A DNA stretch of 64,000 nucleotides from CAYYJR01 sp964472305. GTDB lineage: Bacteria > Armatimonadota > Hebobacteria > CAIYQO01. The notes beneath the pieces were generated by a model. That model saw only the letters and a program-made list of their open reading frames with translations, made no database searches and was not told where the DNA came from. Where the stretch lies: positions 124,001-188,000 of the forward strand of contig CAYYJR010000004.1 of NCBI GenBank assembly GCA_964472305.1, read 5' to 3'. This document shows, piece by piece, positions 35,380-44,261 of the stretch (positions within the stretch are counted from its first letter, which is position 1; each line of letters opens with the position of its first letter). A program made the translations under genes and the position numbers.

Positions 35380-37320
35380 TTACCGGCACGCTTCCCATGC
35401 CCGCAGCACTTCGGCGACGCTCCATGCCTGGCTGATAGTGCCTTTGGGAGCGTGGGGCGGGTCGCCATCGAAAATCTCCGAGATCGAGCCGACGCCGGCG
35501 TCCATTACGTGTGCCAGCAGCGGCTGCAATATTGCGCGACACGTTTCTTTGGCCTGCCGGGAGTGACCGTTCACGCGCAAATACGCATCCACATACGGGC
35601 CGATCAGCCAGCCCCAGACCGTGCCCTGGTGATAGGCGCCGTCGCGTTCCCAGGTGTTGCCGCCGTAGTGACCGCAATAAGCCGGATCATTCGGCGCTAG
35701 CGTGCGCAGACCATATGGGGTCAATAGCTGTTGCGTAACCACTTCCACCACGCTTTTCGCCTGTGCGGCATCGAGTGGCGAATGGGGCAAGCTGACGGCT
35801 AAAATCTGGTTCGGGCGCAGGCGCGCGTCCGGTTGCTCGCCCAGCACATCGTAGAGGTAGCCACCATCGGCATACCAGTACGCAGCGAAGCGCTGCCGCA
35901 CCCGCTCCGCCAGCGCACCATATTCATCCGGCCAGTCGAAGCGTTGCGCGAATGCCTCCATGATCCGCAAGGCATGATACCACAATGCGTTGATCTCCAC
36001 CGGCTTGCCCATGCGCGGCGTCACCACCCAATCGCCGACCTTGGCATCCATCCAGGTGAGTTGCCAGCCCGGCGACGAAGCGTCGATGAGCCCGTCCTCC
36101 GCCATGTGGATGTCAAAGTCGGTGCCGATGCGGTACGCATGAATGATCTCCTCCAATGCGGGACGCAGTTCTTCGACCAGCGCGGCATCCTCCGTCACGC
36201 GCAGGTATTGATCGACCGCGTGTACGAACCATAACGAGGCATCGACGGTGTTGTACGCCTCGCCTTCGCCGGAATCGAGAAAGAGGTTGGGCAGCAGACC
36301 GCGGCGGCGCGCGGCGGCGAAAGTGCGCAAAATATCCGCGGCTTCGGCAAACTGCCCATGCAGCAGGCACAGACCGGGAAGCGCAATCATGGTATCGCGA
36401 CCCCAATCGCCGAACCAGTGATAGCCGGCAATGACGGTGCGACCATGGGTCAGGTGCATGCGCTCGACGGTGCCGCGCCGCACCAGAAAACTGTGCGCGG
36501 TGCGCCGTAGTTGCGCGATTTCCGGTGGGTCGTGCCGGTTCAAAAAGCCGGTGGCCAGCGGCGCCGGGGTCGGATCATGCCGCGCTTCTTGCGGCGAGAT
36601 GGTCGAGAGGCGAATCGTCACCTCGTCCCCCGCCGGCAGCGACACCAGAAAACGGCCGGGCGAGAAGTGGTTTTCCGTCGCGTTGAGGCCGCGCCGGCGT
36701 TCCCAGGCATACGTCATATTGTAATACCACTCCCGCGCGTCTTCCCAGCGCCCAGCAGTGGCGGAAAGCCAGTAACCCGCCGGCATCCACCATGGGCACA
36801 CATGCACCGCCGGACCATCCACCCCGCCATCGGTATACACGTGAAATTCGATCGCTCCCGGTGTCTCGCCATGGAAATCACGCGCGTTGACCAGCGGGGT
36901 CAATGACAGTGTATACACCACGTCGCCGGTATTGCGATAACGCACATAAGTGGTATTCTCCTCGAGTGCGACTGTGATGCGTTTTTCCAGCGCCGCGCCG
37001 CCGGCCTTGAAACGCATGGTAACGACATCATTCGTCAGCGCGAATTCACGCAACGAACGGTAGCCTTCCGGGTGGAAGGCTCCGGGATATTCATTCGTCG
37101 AGAGCGCGTAGGTGCATCCGCCGACAGATATTTGTTCTTCCAGCTTCGCCACCAGCAGCGTGCGTCCGCCGGGCGGATTCAGTGCCGCCACCAGCAAGCC
37201 ATGATACCGCCGGGTGTGCATGCCGCACAGCGTCGCGGAGGCATACCCGCCCAACCCATTGGCGAGTATCCATTCCTTTTCCGCCGCCGTCTCCAGCGTG
37301 AACGGTCCGGAAAAATGCAT
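35380..37320 (-). CDS. Glycogen debranching enzyme (amylo-alpha-1,6-glucosidase, GH133)
   Basis: 646 residues, the bacterial/archaeal type. The N-terminal domain shows NGLGGYASATLCGMHTRRYH and the (alpha/alpha)6 catalytic domain GYHWFGDWGRDTMIALPGL, NTVDASLWFVHAVDQYL, WMDAKVGDWVVTPRMGKPVE and YHQGTVWGWLIGPYVDAYL. It removes alpha-1,6 branches from glycogen in the cytoplasm. No glycogen phosphorylase or branching enzyme is adjacent. The start ATG 37320 lies 18 bases after the SDR gene upstream on the same strand, so the two may be one operon. Confidence 0.92.
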   Translation of the reverse strand: MHFSGPFTLETAAEKEWILANGLGGYASATLCGMHTRRYHGLLVAALNPPGGRTLLVAKLEEQISVGGCTYALSTNEYPGAFHPEGYRSLREFALTNDVVTMRFKAGGAALEKRITVALEENTTYVRYRNTGDVVYTLSLTPLVNARDFHGETPGAIEFHVYTDGGVDGPAVHVCPWWMPAGYWLSATAGRWEDAREWYYNMTYAWERRRGLNATENHFSPGRFLVSLPAGDEVTIRLSTISPQEARHDPTPAPLATGFLNRHDPPEIAQLRRTAHSFLVRRGTVERMHLTHGRTVIAGYHWFGDWGRDTMIALPGLCLLHGQFAEAADILRTFAAARRRGLLPNLFLDSGEGEAYNTVDASLWFVHAVDQYLRVTEDAALVEELRPALEEIIHAYRIGTDFDIHMAEDGLIDASSPGWQLTWMDAKVGDWVVTPRMGKPVEINALWYHALRIMEAFAQRFDWPDEYGALAERVRQRFAAYWYADGGYLYDVLGEQPDARLRPNQILAVSLPHSPLDAAQAKSVVEVVTQQLLTPYGLRTLAPNDPAYCGHYGGNTWERDGAYHQGTVWGWLIGPYVDAYLRVNGHSRQAKETCRAILQPLLAHVMDAGVGSISEIFDGDPPHAPKGTISQAWSVAEVLRAWEACR

Positions 37321-37338
37321 GATCGGCCTCCTTAGCCT

Positions 37339-38133
37339 TCAGGCGACGATGTCTTCCCCGCCATCCACTCGGATCACGTTACCGGTTATCCATCCGGTGC
37401 CGGGAACAGCGAGTGCGACAAGAGCCTGCGCCACATCGATCGGTTCTGTGATCCGCCCGTGCGGATTGTTCGCCACACCGCGCTCGATCATCGCCTGGAA
37501 ACTCGGTATTTTGCGCAGTGCCGGCGTATCGGTGACGCCGGCTTGAATGGCGTTCGCCGTGATGCGTCGCGGCGCTAACTCCACTGCCAGTTGGCGAATA
37601 TGCGCTTCCAGCAACGCCTTCGCGCCGGAGATGGCGCCGTAATCCCGCCAGACGCGATGCCCGCCGGCGCTGGTCATGGCGAAGATGCGAGCGCCGTCGT
37701 TCATCAATCCGCCAGCGAGTAGATCCTGCGTCCAGTATACCAGGCTATTCGCCATCACTTCGAAGGTCATGGCGAATTGTTGCGACGTGATCGCCTGTTC
37801 GCCGGTATATGGACGCAGGGCGCCGAACGCCAGCGAATGCAGCAGCACCCGCATCCGCCCCAACTCGCCGCGCTGCATGAGCAACGTGCCCAATTCGGTT
37901 ATGACTTCACCGCGGAATCCCTCGTCGGCGGCGTTGCCGTTGTAAAAGCGTTCCTCAACCCCCTGCGCGCGAATCTCGTCACGCAATGCCGCGATATCCG
38001 GCAGTGCCGCGCGCCGGCCCAGGTGCACGCCCGCAATATGGTACCCCGCCCGTGCGAACTCACGCGCCGCCGCCGCTCCGAAACCGCTGGACGCTCCCAG
38101 TATCAACGCCCACTCACCTGTCTGTTGTGCCAT
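37339..38133 (-). CDS. Enoyl-ACP reductase-like SDR (FabI/FabL type)
   Basis: 264 residues. The nucleotide-binding loop is LILGASSGFGAAAAREFA. The active site has the enoyl-reductase spacing Y-x6-K (DYGAISGAKALLEAHIR) rather than the Y-x3-K of ordinary SDRs, and LLHSLAFGALRPY matches the substrate-side block of FabI. WITGNVIRVDGGEDI ends the fold. It probably reduces enoyl-ACP in the last step of fatty-acid elongation; the glycine motif is more FabL-like than FabI-like. ATG 38133 has GGAGG 9 bases upstream; an upstream TTG is too close to it. Confidence 0.78.
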   Translation of the reverse strand: MAQQTGEWALILGASSGFGAAAAREFARAGYHIAGVHLGRRAALPDIAALRDEIRAQGVEERFYNGNAADEGFRGEVITELGTLLMQRGELGRMRVLLHSLAFGALRPYTGEQAITSQQFAMTFEVMANSLVYWTQDLLAGGLMNDGARIFAMTSAGGHRVWRDYGAISGAKALLEAHIRQLAVELAPRRITANAIQAGVTDTPALRKIPSFQAMIERGVANNPHGRITEPIDVAQALVALAVPGTGWITGNVIRVDGGEDIVA

Positions 38134-38207
38134 CAACAATATCCTCCGGATCCCCTACCGTATTCAGTCTGACAACAGCGAATTCCTGCCGTCTCGTGGC
38201 GCGCAGC

Positions 38208-38236
38208 TTGTCATCGTGCCCGCTTTCAGGTATAAA
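38208..38236 (+). promoter_or_regulatory. Promoter of ribBA
   Basis: TTGTCA (38208-38213), 17-base spacer, TATAAA (38231-38236). Transcription would start near 38243, giving a leader of about 30 bases. There is no room for an FMN riboswitch. Confidence 0.7.
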
Positions 38237-38273
38237 ATAACGTCAGGCGCACAGCGCCGGGAGAGAAGGCAAC

Positions 38274-39518
38274 ATGGCAGCATATGAGCGCGCGACGGAG
38301 ACAACGCTGTTTGCGCGAGTGGAAGACGCGTTATCGGAGATGGCAGCGGGCCGTTGCGTGATCGTGGTGGATGACGAGGGACGGGAAAATGAAGGCGACC
38401 TGATTGCCGCCGCCCAATTGGCGACCCCGGACGTCTTGAATCTGATGATGCGCGAAGCGCGCGGGCTTATCTGCGTGCCGATGCCGCGCCAGCACGCAGA
38501 AACGCTGGGCCTACCGCCGATGGTGGCCAGCAACCAGGACGCGCACTGCACCGCGTTCACTGTCTCGGTGGATGCGCGCACCGGCGTCACCACCGGCATC
38601 TCCGCCGCCGACCGCAGTCGCACCGCGCAATTGCTGGCCGATCCCCACGCCACCGCCCATGACTTCGTGCGTCCCGGCCACCTCTTCCCGCTGGCAGCCC
38701 GTCAGGGCGGCGTGTTGCAACGCGCCGGGCACACCGAAGCCGCGGTCGATCTCTGCCGAATGGCTGGACTGCCGCCGGTCGGGATTATCTGCGAGATCAT
38801 CAATGACGACGGTACCATGGCCCGCCAGCCGGAGTTACTGCGCTTCGCCGACACGCACGGTCTGGCCATGATCACCGTGAAGCAGATCATCGCCTATCGC
38901 CACCGACACGAGCGATTGGTCCGTCGCGTGGTCGAGACGGAACTACCCACGAGTTACGGTGAATTCCACGCGGTGTGCTACACCTCCGACATTGACGACC
39001 GGCCATACCTGGCGCTCACGCTGGGCACACTGGACACCGAGCCGACACTGGTGCGCGTGCATTCGAGTTGCCTCACCGGCGACGTTTTCCACAGCCTGCG
39101 CTGCGACTGCGGCGAGCAATTGGCGCAGGCGATGGCGATGATCCAGGAAGCAGGCAAAGGCGTGGTACTCTACATTGACCAGGAAGGCCGCGGCATCGGA
39201 CTGGCGAACAAACTGCGCGCCTACGCACTGCAAGACGAGGGCGCGGATACGGTGGAGGCCAACGAGATGCTCGGTTTTCCCGCCGACCTGCGCGACTACG
39301 GTCTGGGCGCGCAGATTCTCGCCGATTTGGGCTTGCAGCGCCTGCGCTTGCTGACGAACAACCCGCGTAAAATCGTCGGATTGGAAGGCTACGGGCTGGA
39401 GATAACTGAAGTCATGCCCATCCGCACCCCGCCGAATCCGCACAACGAGCGCTATTTGCAAACGAAGCGCGAGAAGATGGGCCACTTGCTGGCGGAAGAG
39501 GATGCTTGCTGCCCGTAG
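38274..39518 (+). CDS. ribBA: Bifunctional 3,4-DHBP synthase / GTP cyclohydrolase II
   Basis: 414 residues. The RibB half (1-205) has VDDEGRENEGDLI, FTVSVDA, RPGHLFPLAARQGGVL and RAGHTEAAVDL. The RibA half (about 210-410) has VHSSCLTGDVFHSLRCDCG with the zinc Cys residues, YIDQEGRGIGL and LLTNNPRKI. The protein supplies both precursors of riboflavin: the four-carbon unit from ribulose 5-phosphate and the pyrimidine from GTP. ATG 38274 follows GGGAGAGAAGG. It is divergent from the enoyl reductase gene. No other rib genes are near. Confidence 0.96.
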   Translation: MAAYERATETTLFARVEDALSEMAAGRCVIVVDDEGRENEGDLIAAAQLATPDVLNLMMREARGLICVPMPRQHAETLGLPPMVASNQDAHCTAFTVSVDARTGVTTGISAADRSRTAQLLADPHATAHDFVRPGHLFPLAARQGGVLQRAGHTEAAVDLCRMAGLPPVGIICEIINDDGTMARQPELLRFADTHGLAMITVKQIIAYRHRHERLVRRVVETELPTSYGEFHAVCYTSDIDDRPYLALTLGTLDTEPTLVRVHSSCLTGDVFHSLRCDCGEQLAQAMAMIQEAGKGVVLYIDQEGRGIGLANKLRAYALQDEGADTVEANEMLGFPADLRDYGLGAQILADLGLQRLRLLTNNPRKIVGLEGYGLEITEVMPIRTPPNPHNERYLQTKREKMGHLLAEEDACCP

Positions 39519-39661
39519 CGCGCGTCAGCCGGGCAACATCGGCGTTTTGTCCGAGCCGGGTGCTGCCGGCAGTCGATGATTTCGCTATCATTACCACAAG
39601 GCGTTTTCGTGCACGTTCCCGGCCTGATGCGCAAGCGCAAATTCATCATCAAAGGTGTGGC

Positions 39662-40642
39662 ATGCTGTATCCGTTGCGTTTTACCCCTGTCTATTTCGAA
39701 AAAGTCTGGGGCGATCGGCGCCTGGAGTCGGTACTCGGGCGCACGCTGCCGCCCGCGCAACCGATCGGCGAATCGTGGGAAGTGTCCGATCACCCGCATG
39801 GTCCGAGCGTCGTCTGCAACGGGCCGCTGGCCGGCGTATCGCTGCACGAGTTGATCGAGCGCGATCCACTCGGAGTGCTGGGCGCCGCGGTGCATCGGCG
39901 CTATGGCAACGTCTTCCCGCTGCTGGTCAAATATATCGATGCCGACGACCGGCTCTCAGTGCAGGTGCATCCCGATGACGACTACGCGCTGGAGCATGAG
40001 GATGAGTTGGGCAAAACGGAGATGTGGTACCTGCTGCATGCCGACCCCGATGCCTGCCTGATTGCCGGTTTGCAGCCGGGCGCCACGCCGGAGGCGTTCC
40101 GCCTGGCGCTGGACGCGGGTGATCCCGCGCAGTTGCTGCATGCGCTGCCGGTGAAGACCGGCGACGCGCTGCTAATTCCCGCGGGCCGCATACACGCGCT
40201 GCTGCCCGGACTGCTGGTGCTCGAAATCCAGGAGAACTCCGACACGACGTATCGCCTGTATGATTGGGGTCGCGTCGGCCTCGACGGCCAGCCGCGCGCG
40301 CTGCATGTGAAGCAGGCGATGGCCGTCGCCGATTGGTCGGACATCGCCCCCGAGCCCCGATCCGGCCCCTGTGAAACCGAGGGTGTCAATCGCAAATGTA
40401 CGTTGGCGACGTGTGAATACTTTACCGTGGAGAAATACGAATTGGCTGCCGTGCGGGTGTTCGTCACCGACGACACGCGCTTTCATATTCTCAACTGCGT
40501 TGCCGGCACCGCTACCCTCGCCTGGCGCGACGGCGTAGAAACCCTCTGCTATGGCGACAGCCTGCTCCTGCCCGCCGCCGTGAGCAATTTCACCATCACG
40601 CCGCAGGATCAGGCATCGGTGTTGTTGAGTTATGTGCCGTAA
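39662..40642 (+). CDS. manA: Class I mannose-6-phosphate isomerase
   Basis: 326 residues. FTPVYFEKVWGDRRLESVLG at the start, QVHPDDDYAL (zinc His), LGKTEMWYLL (zinc Glu), IPAGRIHALLPGLLVLEIQ and TTYRLYDWGRVGLDG are the cupin blocks of short class I enzymes. It interconverts mannose 6-phosphate and fructose 6-phosphate, feeding GDP-mannose and polysaccharide synthesis or mannose use. ATG 39662 follows AAAGGTG. A long perfect hairpin ends the transcript. Confidence 0.93.
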   Translation: MLYPLRFTPVYFEKVWGDRRLESVLGRTLPPAQPIGESWEVSDHPHGPSVVCNGPLAGVSLHELIERDPLGVLGAAVHRRYGNVFPLLVKYIDADDRLSVQVHPDDDYALEHEDELGKTEMWYLLHADPDACLIAGLQPGATPEAFRLALDAGDPAQLLHALPVKTGDALLIPAGRIHALLPGLLVLEIQENSDTTYRLYDWGRVGLDGQPRALHVKQAMAVADWSDIAPEPRSGPCETEGVNRKCTLATCEYFTVEKYELAAVRVFVTDDTRFHILNCVAGTATLAWRDGVETLCYGDSLLLPAAVSNFTITPQDQASVLLSYVP

Positions 40643-40664
40643 TAATCATGGCTGAGGATAGCTA

Positions 40665-40710
40665 ACCGAATGCCATCGCCGACAGCGTTGCGTCGGCGAT
40701 GGCATTCGGT
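40665..40710. terminator. 19-bp perfect hairpin after manA
   Basis: Arms 40665-40683 and 40692-40710 match along 19 bases around an 8-base loop. It starts 22 bases after the manA stop. No T-run follows on the plus strand. Confidence 0.65.
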
Positions 40711-40763
40711 CTGCACACAAAAAGCACGGCAATACATATGAATACGCAAAACCGCTCCCATCT

Positions 40764-40792
40764 TTGACATTCCACCTTGCACCAGCTACACT
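40764..40792 (+). promoter_or_regulatory. Promoter of the AEC transporter gene
   Basis: TTGACA (40764-40769), 17-base spacer, TACACT (40787-40792). Transcription would begin near 40799, 15 bases before the ATG, with GAGG in between. Confidence 0.75.
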
Positions 40793-40813
40793 GTTGCGGT
40801 TTGCGAGGTTTCC

Positions 40814-41812
40814 ATGTCCAACTGGCCGGTAGTGCTGCTGAAGATAGCCGCGATGTTTCTGGTGATTCTGGTCGGGTGGATCGCGCGCCGTCGCGCGTAC
40901 CTGACCGCCGAAACGACCAGCACGCTTAGCCGGCTGGTGGTGGATGTCACCATGCCCGCGCTCATCTTCACGCAGATGTTGCGCACGGTCAATCCCGAAG
41001 AACTGTTGGGAGGCTGGTACCTGCCGCTGCTGGGTGGGCTGGTCATCATTATCGGCCACGGCGTCGGGCTGCTTACCGCGCCATTGTTCAGCCGCCGCGA
41101 TCAACGGTCCACCTTTATCTTCCTGATCGCCATCGCCAACTGGGTTTACCTGCCGCTGCCGATCATCCAGGCACTGTATGGCGACAGCGGCGTGCGCGAG
41201 TTGCTGATCGCCAATGTTGGTTCGCAACTGGTGTTATGGACACTGGGCGTGTGGACGCTGCGCGGTGGGAAACCCGACTTGTCGTCATTGCGCAACGTGG
41301 CAACGAATCCCGGGCTGCTGGCCACCGCGGCCGGCATCATCCTGGCTATCCTGGCGCCCGGCACGCGCACGCTGGAAACGCTGGATGTCACTACCGCCTC
41401 GCCGCTCCTGCAAAGCGCCAGTGCCGTCATCCAGGCTTTGGTGATGGTAGGCAGTCTGACCATTCCACTTTCGCTGGTGGTCACCGGCGCGCAACTGGGC
41501 GGACTCGACCTGTCCGAACACGGTCCCTCGCGCACACTGTCAGGCGTCCTCATTGCCCGGCTGGCAATCGTGCCGGTGATCACCATCGCGCTGACCGTTA
41601 TTGTCGCCCGTTTTGGCATCATGCTGCCCGAAGTCTCGCGCATGGTCGCATATATCATCGCCTGCATGCCGACGGCGGTGAGTTGCAGCATCTTCACCGA
41701 GCGTTTCGGCGGTGACACCCCGCTGGCCGCACGCGCCATTTTCTATAGCACGCTGTTCAGCATCGCCACCGTGCCCGTCTGCTATTATCTGATTCGCCGC
41801 TTCGGATGGTAG
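40814..41812 (+). CDS. AEC-family (auxin efflux carrier-like) transporter
   Basis: 332 residues with ten hydrophobic helices in two inverted five-helix halves. The first half has LSRLVVDVTMPALIFTQML, the second LSGVLIARLAIVPVITIAL. Helix-breaking Asn/Pro motifs typical of the family are seen in IAIANWVYLPLPIIQALYG. Bacterial members move carboxylates such as malate or malonate; the substrate cannot be stated. A near-consensus promoter lies 22 bases upstream. It converges with a small secreted protein gene. Confidence 0.85.
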   Translation: MSNWPVVLLKIAAMFLVILVGWIARRRAYLTAETTSTLSRLVVDVTMPALIFTQMLRTVNPEELLGGWYLPLLGGLVIIIGHGVGLLTAPLFSRRDQRSTFIFLIAIANWVYLPLPIIQALYGDSGVRELLIANVGSQLVLWTLGVWTLRGGKPDLSSLRNVATNPGLLATAAGIILAILAPGTRTLETLDVTTASPLLQSASAVIQALVMVGSLTIPLSLVVTGAQLGGLDLSEHGPSRTLSGVLIARLAIVPVITIALTVIVARFGIMLPEVSRMVAYIIACMPTAVSCSIFTERFGGDTPLAARAIFYSTLFSIATVPVCYYLIRRFGW

Positions 41813-41814
41813 GA

Positions 41815-42144
41815 CTACCTGCTGACGTGCTCCCAACTATATCCTGCCGGATTGGTGCGACTCAGCCGCAGAATATATGTGCTGCCAAGTTGAGAATCCA
41901 GCAGCATCACCACCGATTCCGCGCGGTTGACTCCGGGCAATACCAGTACCTGCCAGCGCGGGTAGATCGGATAGGTGTTGGTGAAGACCGATGTGCCGGG
42001 CGGGTTGTAAGGAACGCCGGGATTGAGCTCCGCCGTGCCCACCGGCGGGGTATCGGCGTGCGCGACGCCCAGGCACAAGCTGCCCACGACGATTCCGCTG
42101 CCGAAGGCCAGCGCCAGCGCGATGATGGTGATGCAGCGCCGCAT
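41815..42144 (-). CDS. Small secreted hypothetical protein
   Basis: 109 residues. A signal peptide (IIALALAFGSGIVVGSLCLG, cleavage near AHA) precedes an 80-residue, Pro/Tyr/Thr-rich beta-type domain (PPGTSVFTNTYPIYPRWQVL). No family recognised. The purine-rich bases GGGAGGTAGACC on its strand give a good ribosome binding site. It ends 2 bases from the convergent AEC gene. Confidence 0.65.
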   Translation of the reverse strand: MRRCITIIALALAFGSGIVVGSLCLGVAHADTPPVGTAELNPGVPYNPPGTSVFTNTYPIYPRWQVLVLPGVNRAESVVMLLDSQLGSTYILRLSRTNPAGYSWEHVSR

Positions 42145-42318
42145 GGTCTACCTCCCTCACGCACTGCCGGCACGCCTGTCCGAGTGACCTGCATCGAGGC
42201 GCCGATCCGGGAGTGAGCACAACGCCGGTACACCGCAACAGGCCGCGACAAGCAACACGCTTGAATTATTTACCTGCTGCAGTATACATGTGCTCCGAAA
42301 TGCGCCGCGGACAGGCAC

Positions 42319-42348
42319 TTGACATCGCAGGGGCAAATTCGTGACACT
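42319..42348 (+). promoter_or_regulatory. Promoter of birA, probably leaderless
   Basis: TTGACA (42319-42324), 18-base spacer, GACACT (42343-42348). The ATG follows only 6 bases after the minus-10 and has no ribosome binding site. Confidence 0.55.
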
Positions 42349-42354
42349 GTAGCC

Positions 42355-43116
42355 ATGACGATACTGAATCTACCCGACCTGTGCCACCGGCTGGGCACAA
42401 CCTACTCGGTACACTATCACGCCGAAGTATCCTCGACCAATGATTGGGCGATGGCGCTCGCGCGTGACGGTGCGCCGGCAGGTACGCTGGTCTGTGCCGA
42501 CTATCAAACTGCCGGACGCGGACGGCGCGGCGCACCCTGGTGTGCTCCCGCCGGCAGCAGCGTGCTGATGTCGCTGGTAGTGCGTCCGCCGGCGCCACTG
42601 CCGCCGCACCACCTGGCTATATTGACCGGTGTCGGCGTGCTAAACGGTCTGGCAGCCCTCGATATTTCCACCCAGATCAAATGGCCGAACGATCTGTTGC
42701 TCGACGATCGCAAGGTGGCGGGGATTCTGGTGGAGACCAGCGGTGACGCGGTGGTGATTGGCGTGGGGATCAACTGCACGGTGGCAGAGGAGGCATTTCC
42801 CGACGAGTTTCGCGAACGGGCAGGATCGCTGCACACGCTGACGGGACGGGAGATCGTGCGCGAAGAGGTGCTGGCGGCGGTGGCGCGGGAGCTTTCCGCG
42901 GCGGTAACGCGGGTGGTGGATGGCAGCATCGTGAAAGTGCTCTATACGTGGAATATGCAGAATTGGTACCGGCGCCGCCGGGTGCGGGTGAGCGGTCCGC
43001 TTGGCGTGGCGGAAGGCGATGGACTGTTCCTCGATGGTCGTAAACTGGTGTGGCACGTGTTCAAGGACGGCGGCGTGGTAACGATGCCGTTGTCCAGCAC
43101 GGTGGAGGCGCGATAG
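42355..43116 (+). CDS. birA: Biotin--[acetyl-CoA carboxylase] ligase, without DNA-binding domain
   Basis: 253 residues. STNDWAMALA, QTAGRGRRGAPW (biotinyl-AMP loop), IKWPNDLLLDDRKVAGILVE (catalytic Lys and Asp) and IGVGINC define the ligase. It activates biotin with ATP and attaches it to the carboxyl-carrier protein. The N-terminal winged-helix repressor domain of E. coli BirA is absent, so it cannot regulate biotin genes directly. ATG 42355 lies just after a promoter and is probably leaderless. The rsmD GTG overlaps the last base of its TAG stop. Confidence 0.93.
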   Translation: MTILNLPDLCHRLGTTYSVHYHAEVSSTNDWAMALARDGAPAGTLVCADYQTAGRGRRGAPWCAPAGSSVLMSLVVRPPAPLPPHHLAILTGVGVLNGLAALDISTQIKWPNDLLLDDRKVAGILVETSGDAVVIGVGINCTVAEEAFPDEFRERAGSLHTLTGREIVREEVLAAVARELSAAVTRVVDGSIVKVLYTWNMQNWYRRRRVRVSGPLGVAEGDGLFLDGRKLVWHVFKDGGVVTMPLSSTVEAR

Positions 43117-43676
43117 TGCGAATCAGCACGGGAGAACATCGCGGACGCGTATTGCGCACGCCGAAAGGGGAAGCCACCCGGCCGACCTCCGGCATGGTGC
43201 GCGAGTCGCTGTTCAATATGCTGGCACGCGAAGTGTCGGATGCGCGGGTACTCGACCTGTATGCCGGATGCGGCAGCGTCGGTTTGGAGGCGCTCAGTCG
43301 CGGCGCCGCGCACGTGACCTTTGTGGAGAAAGCCCGTTCTGCGCTCGCTTGCCTGTATGCCAATATCGAGGGATTGGGCGTGGGTGCGCGGATCGCTGTC
43401 ATGCCCATCCCCGTCGAACGCGCGCTGGACGTGCTGGCCCGGCAGGGTGAATCCTTCGATCTGATCTTCCTCGACCCACCCTTTACCGAGGTTACCGCCT
43501 ACCAGCGCGTGCTGGAAACGGTCGCCATCTCCGTGCTGCTCGCGCCGGGCGGCAGGCTGGTCGCCCAGCACGATATCCGCCTTCTTCTTCCCGAACAGAT
43601 CGGGACGCTGGCGTGCTATCGCCAGCAAAAACTCGGCGACAACGCGCTGTCACTTTACGCAAGAAACGCGGATTGA
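43116..43676 (+). CDS. rsmD: 16S rRNA (guanine966-N2)-methyltransferase
   Basis: 186 residues. RISTGEHRGRVL and RPTSGMVRESLFNML at the start, SAM motif LDLYAGCGSVGLEALSRGA, and the catalytic motif FDLIFLDPPF identify RsmD. It methylates G966 of 16S rRNA during 30S assembly. The start is GTG 43116, overlapping the birA stop by one base (TAGTG), which means translational coupling. The usual neighbour coaD is not seen. It converges on hisI. Confidence 0.93.
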   Translation: MRISTGEHRGRVLRTPKGEATRPTSGMVRESLFNMLAREVSDARVLDLYAGCGSVGLEALSRGAAHVTFVEKARSALACLYANIEGLGVGARIAVMPIPVERALDVLARQGESFDLIFLDPPFTEVTAYQRVLETVAISVLLAPGGRLVAQHDIRLLLPEQIGTLACYRQQKLGDNALSLYARNAD

Positions 43677-43734
43677 ACCAGAGAGGCACGGAGACACCGC
43701 GCAACACTGCTCGCCGTGTCTCCGTGGTGTATAT

Positions 43735-44139
43735 TTATTTCGTGCTGTATGCCGCTTCCGCGTCGAAGATCGGCTCAGTGGTGAAGATCAGTTTCCCAGC
43801 GTGCACCTTGCGATAGAAGCAGGAATAATAGCCAGTGTGACAAGCACCGCCGACCTGTTCCACGCGCAGCAGGATGCAATCGAGGTCACAGTCAAAACGC
43901 AGTTCCAGTACTTGCTGCCGGTGGCCACTGCTCTCGCCTTTGCGCCACAGCTTCTGGCGGCTGCGGCTGAAGTAGGTGCCATAACCGGTGGAAAGCGTCT
44001 CCGCCAACGCCTCGCGATTCATGTACGCCACCATCAGCACTTCGCCCGTAGCATCCTGCACCACCGCCGGAATCAATCCGGCCGCATCCCACTTTAACTG
44101 TTCAAGTTCCAACGGCATTTCGCCTTCGTACGGTTTCAT
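43735..44139 (-). CDS. hisI: Phosphoribosyl-AMP cyclohydrolase
   Basis: 134 residues. EVLMVAYMNREAL, YFSRSRQKLWRKGESSGH, DCDLDCILL and GGACHTGYYSCF are the family hallmarks; the Cys residues bind zinc and the Asp cluster magnesium. It opens the purine ring of phosphoribosyl-AMP in the third step of histidine synthesis. The phosphoribosyl-ATP pyrophosphatase domain (HisE) is not fused. ATG 44139 has AAGGGG just upstream on its strand. It stands alone, outside a his operon. Confidence 0.95.
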   Translation of the reverse strand: MKPYEGEMPLELEQLKWDAAGLIPAVVQDATGEVLMVAYMNREALAETLSTGYGTYFSRSRQKLWRKGESSGHRQQVLELRFDCDLDCILLRVEQVGGACHTGYYSCFYRKVHAGKLIFTTEPIFDAEAAYSTK

Positions 44140-44168
44140 CGATACCCCTTCATCAATTGATCATGTAA

Positions 44169-44198
44169 AGTATACCAGCCGCACGCCGGGAGCGTAAA
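44169..44198 (-). promoter_or_regulatory. Probable promoter of hisI
   Basis: On the minus strand, TTTACG (44193-44198), 18-base spacer, TATACT (44169-44174). It lies 30 bases before the hisI ATG. Confidence 0.5.
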
Positions 44199-44218
44199 GC
44201 CGTCAAGTTAACTTCGCC

Positions 44219-44247
44219 TTGCCCTTCCGGGCACGCAAGGGTACAAT
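44219..44247 (+). promoter_or_regulatory. Promoter of the mgtE-like gene
   Basis: TTGCCC (44219-44224), 17-base spacer, TACAAT (44242-44247). The likely start of transcription near 44254 leaves about 8 bases before the ATG and no ribosome binding site. Confidence 0.55.
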
Positions 44248-44261
44248 AGCAGTGATTCACT

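Noticed and set aside
38134..38273. FMN riboswitch before ribBA
   Set aside because: The promoter leaves about 30 bases of leader, and no RFN-element sequence is present.
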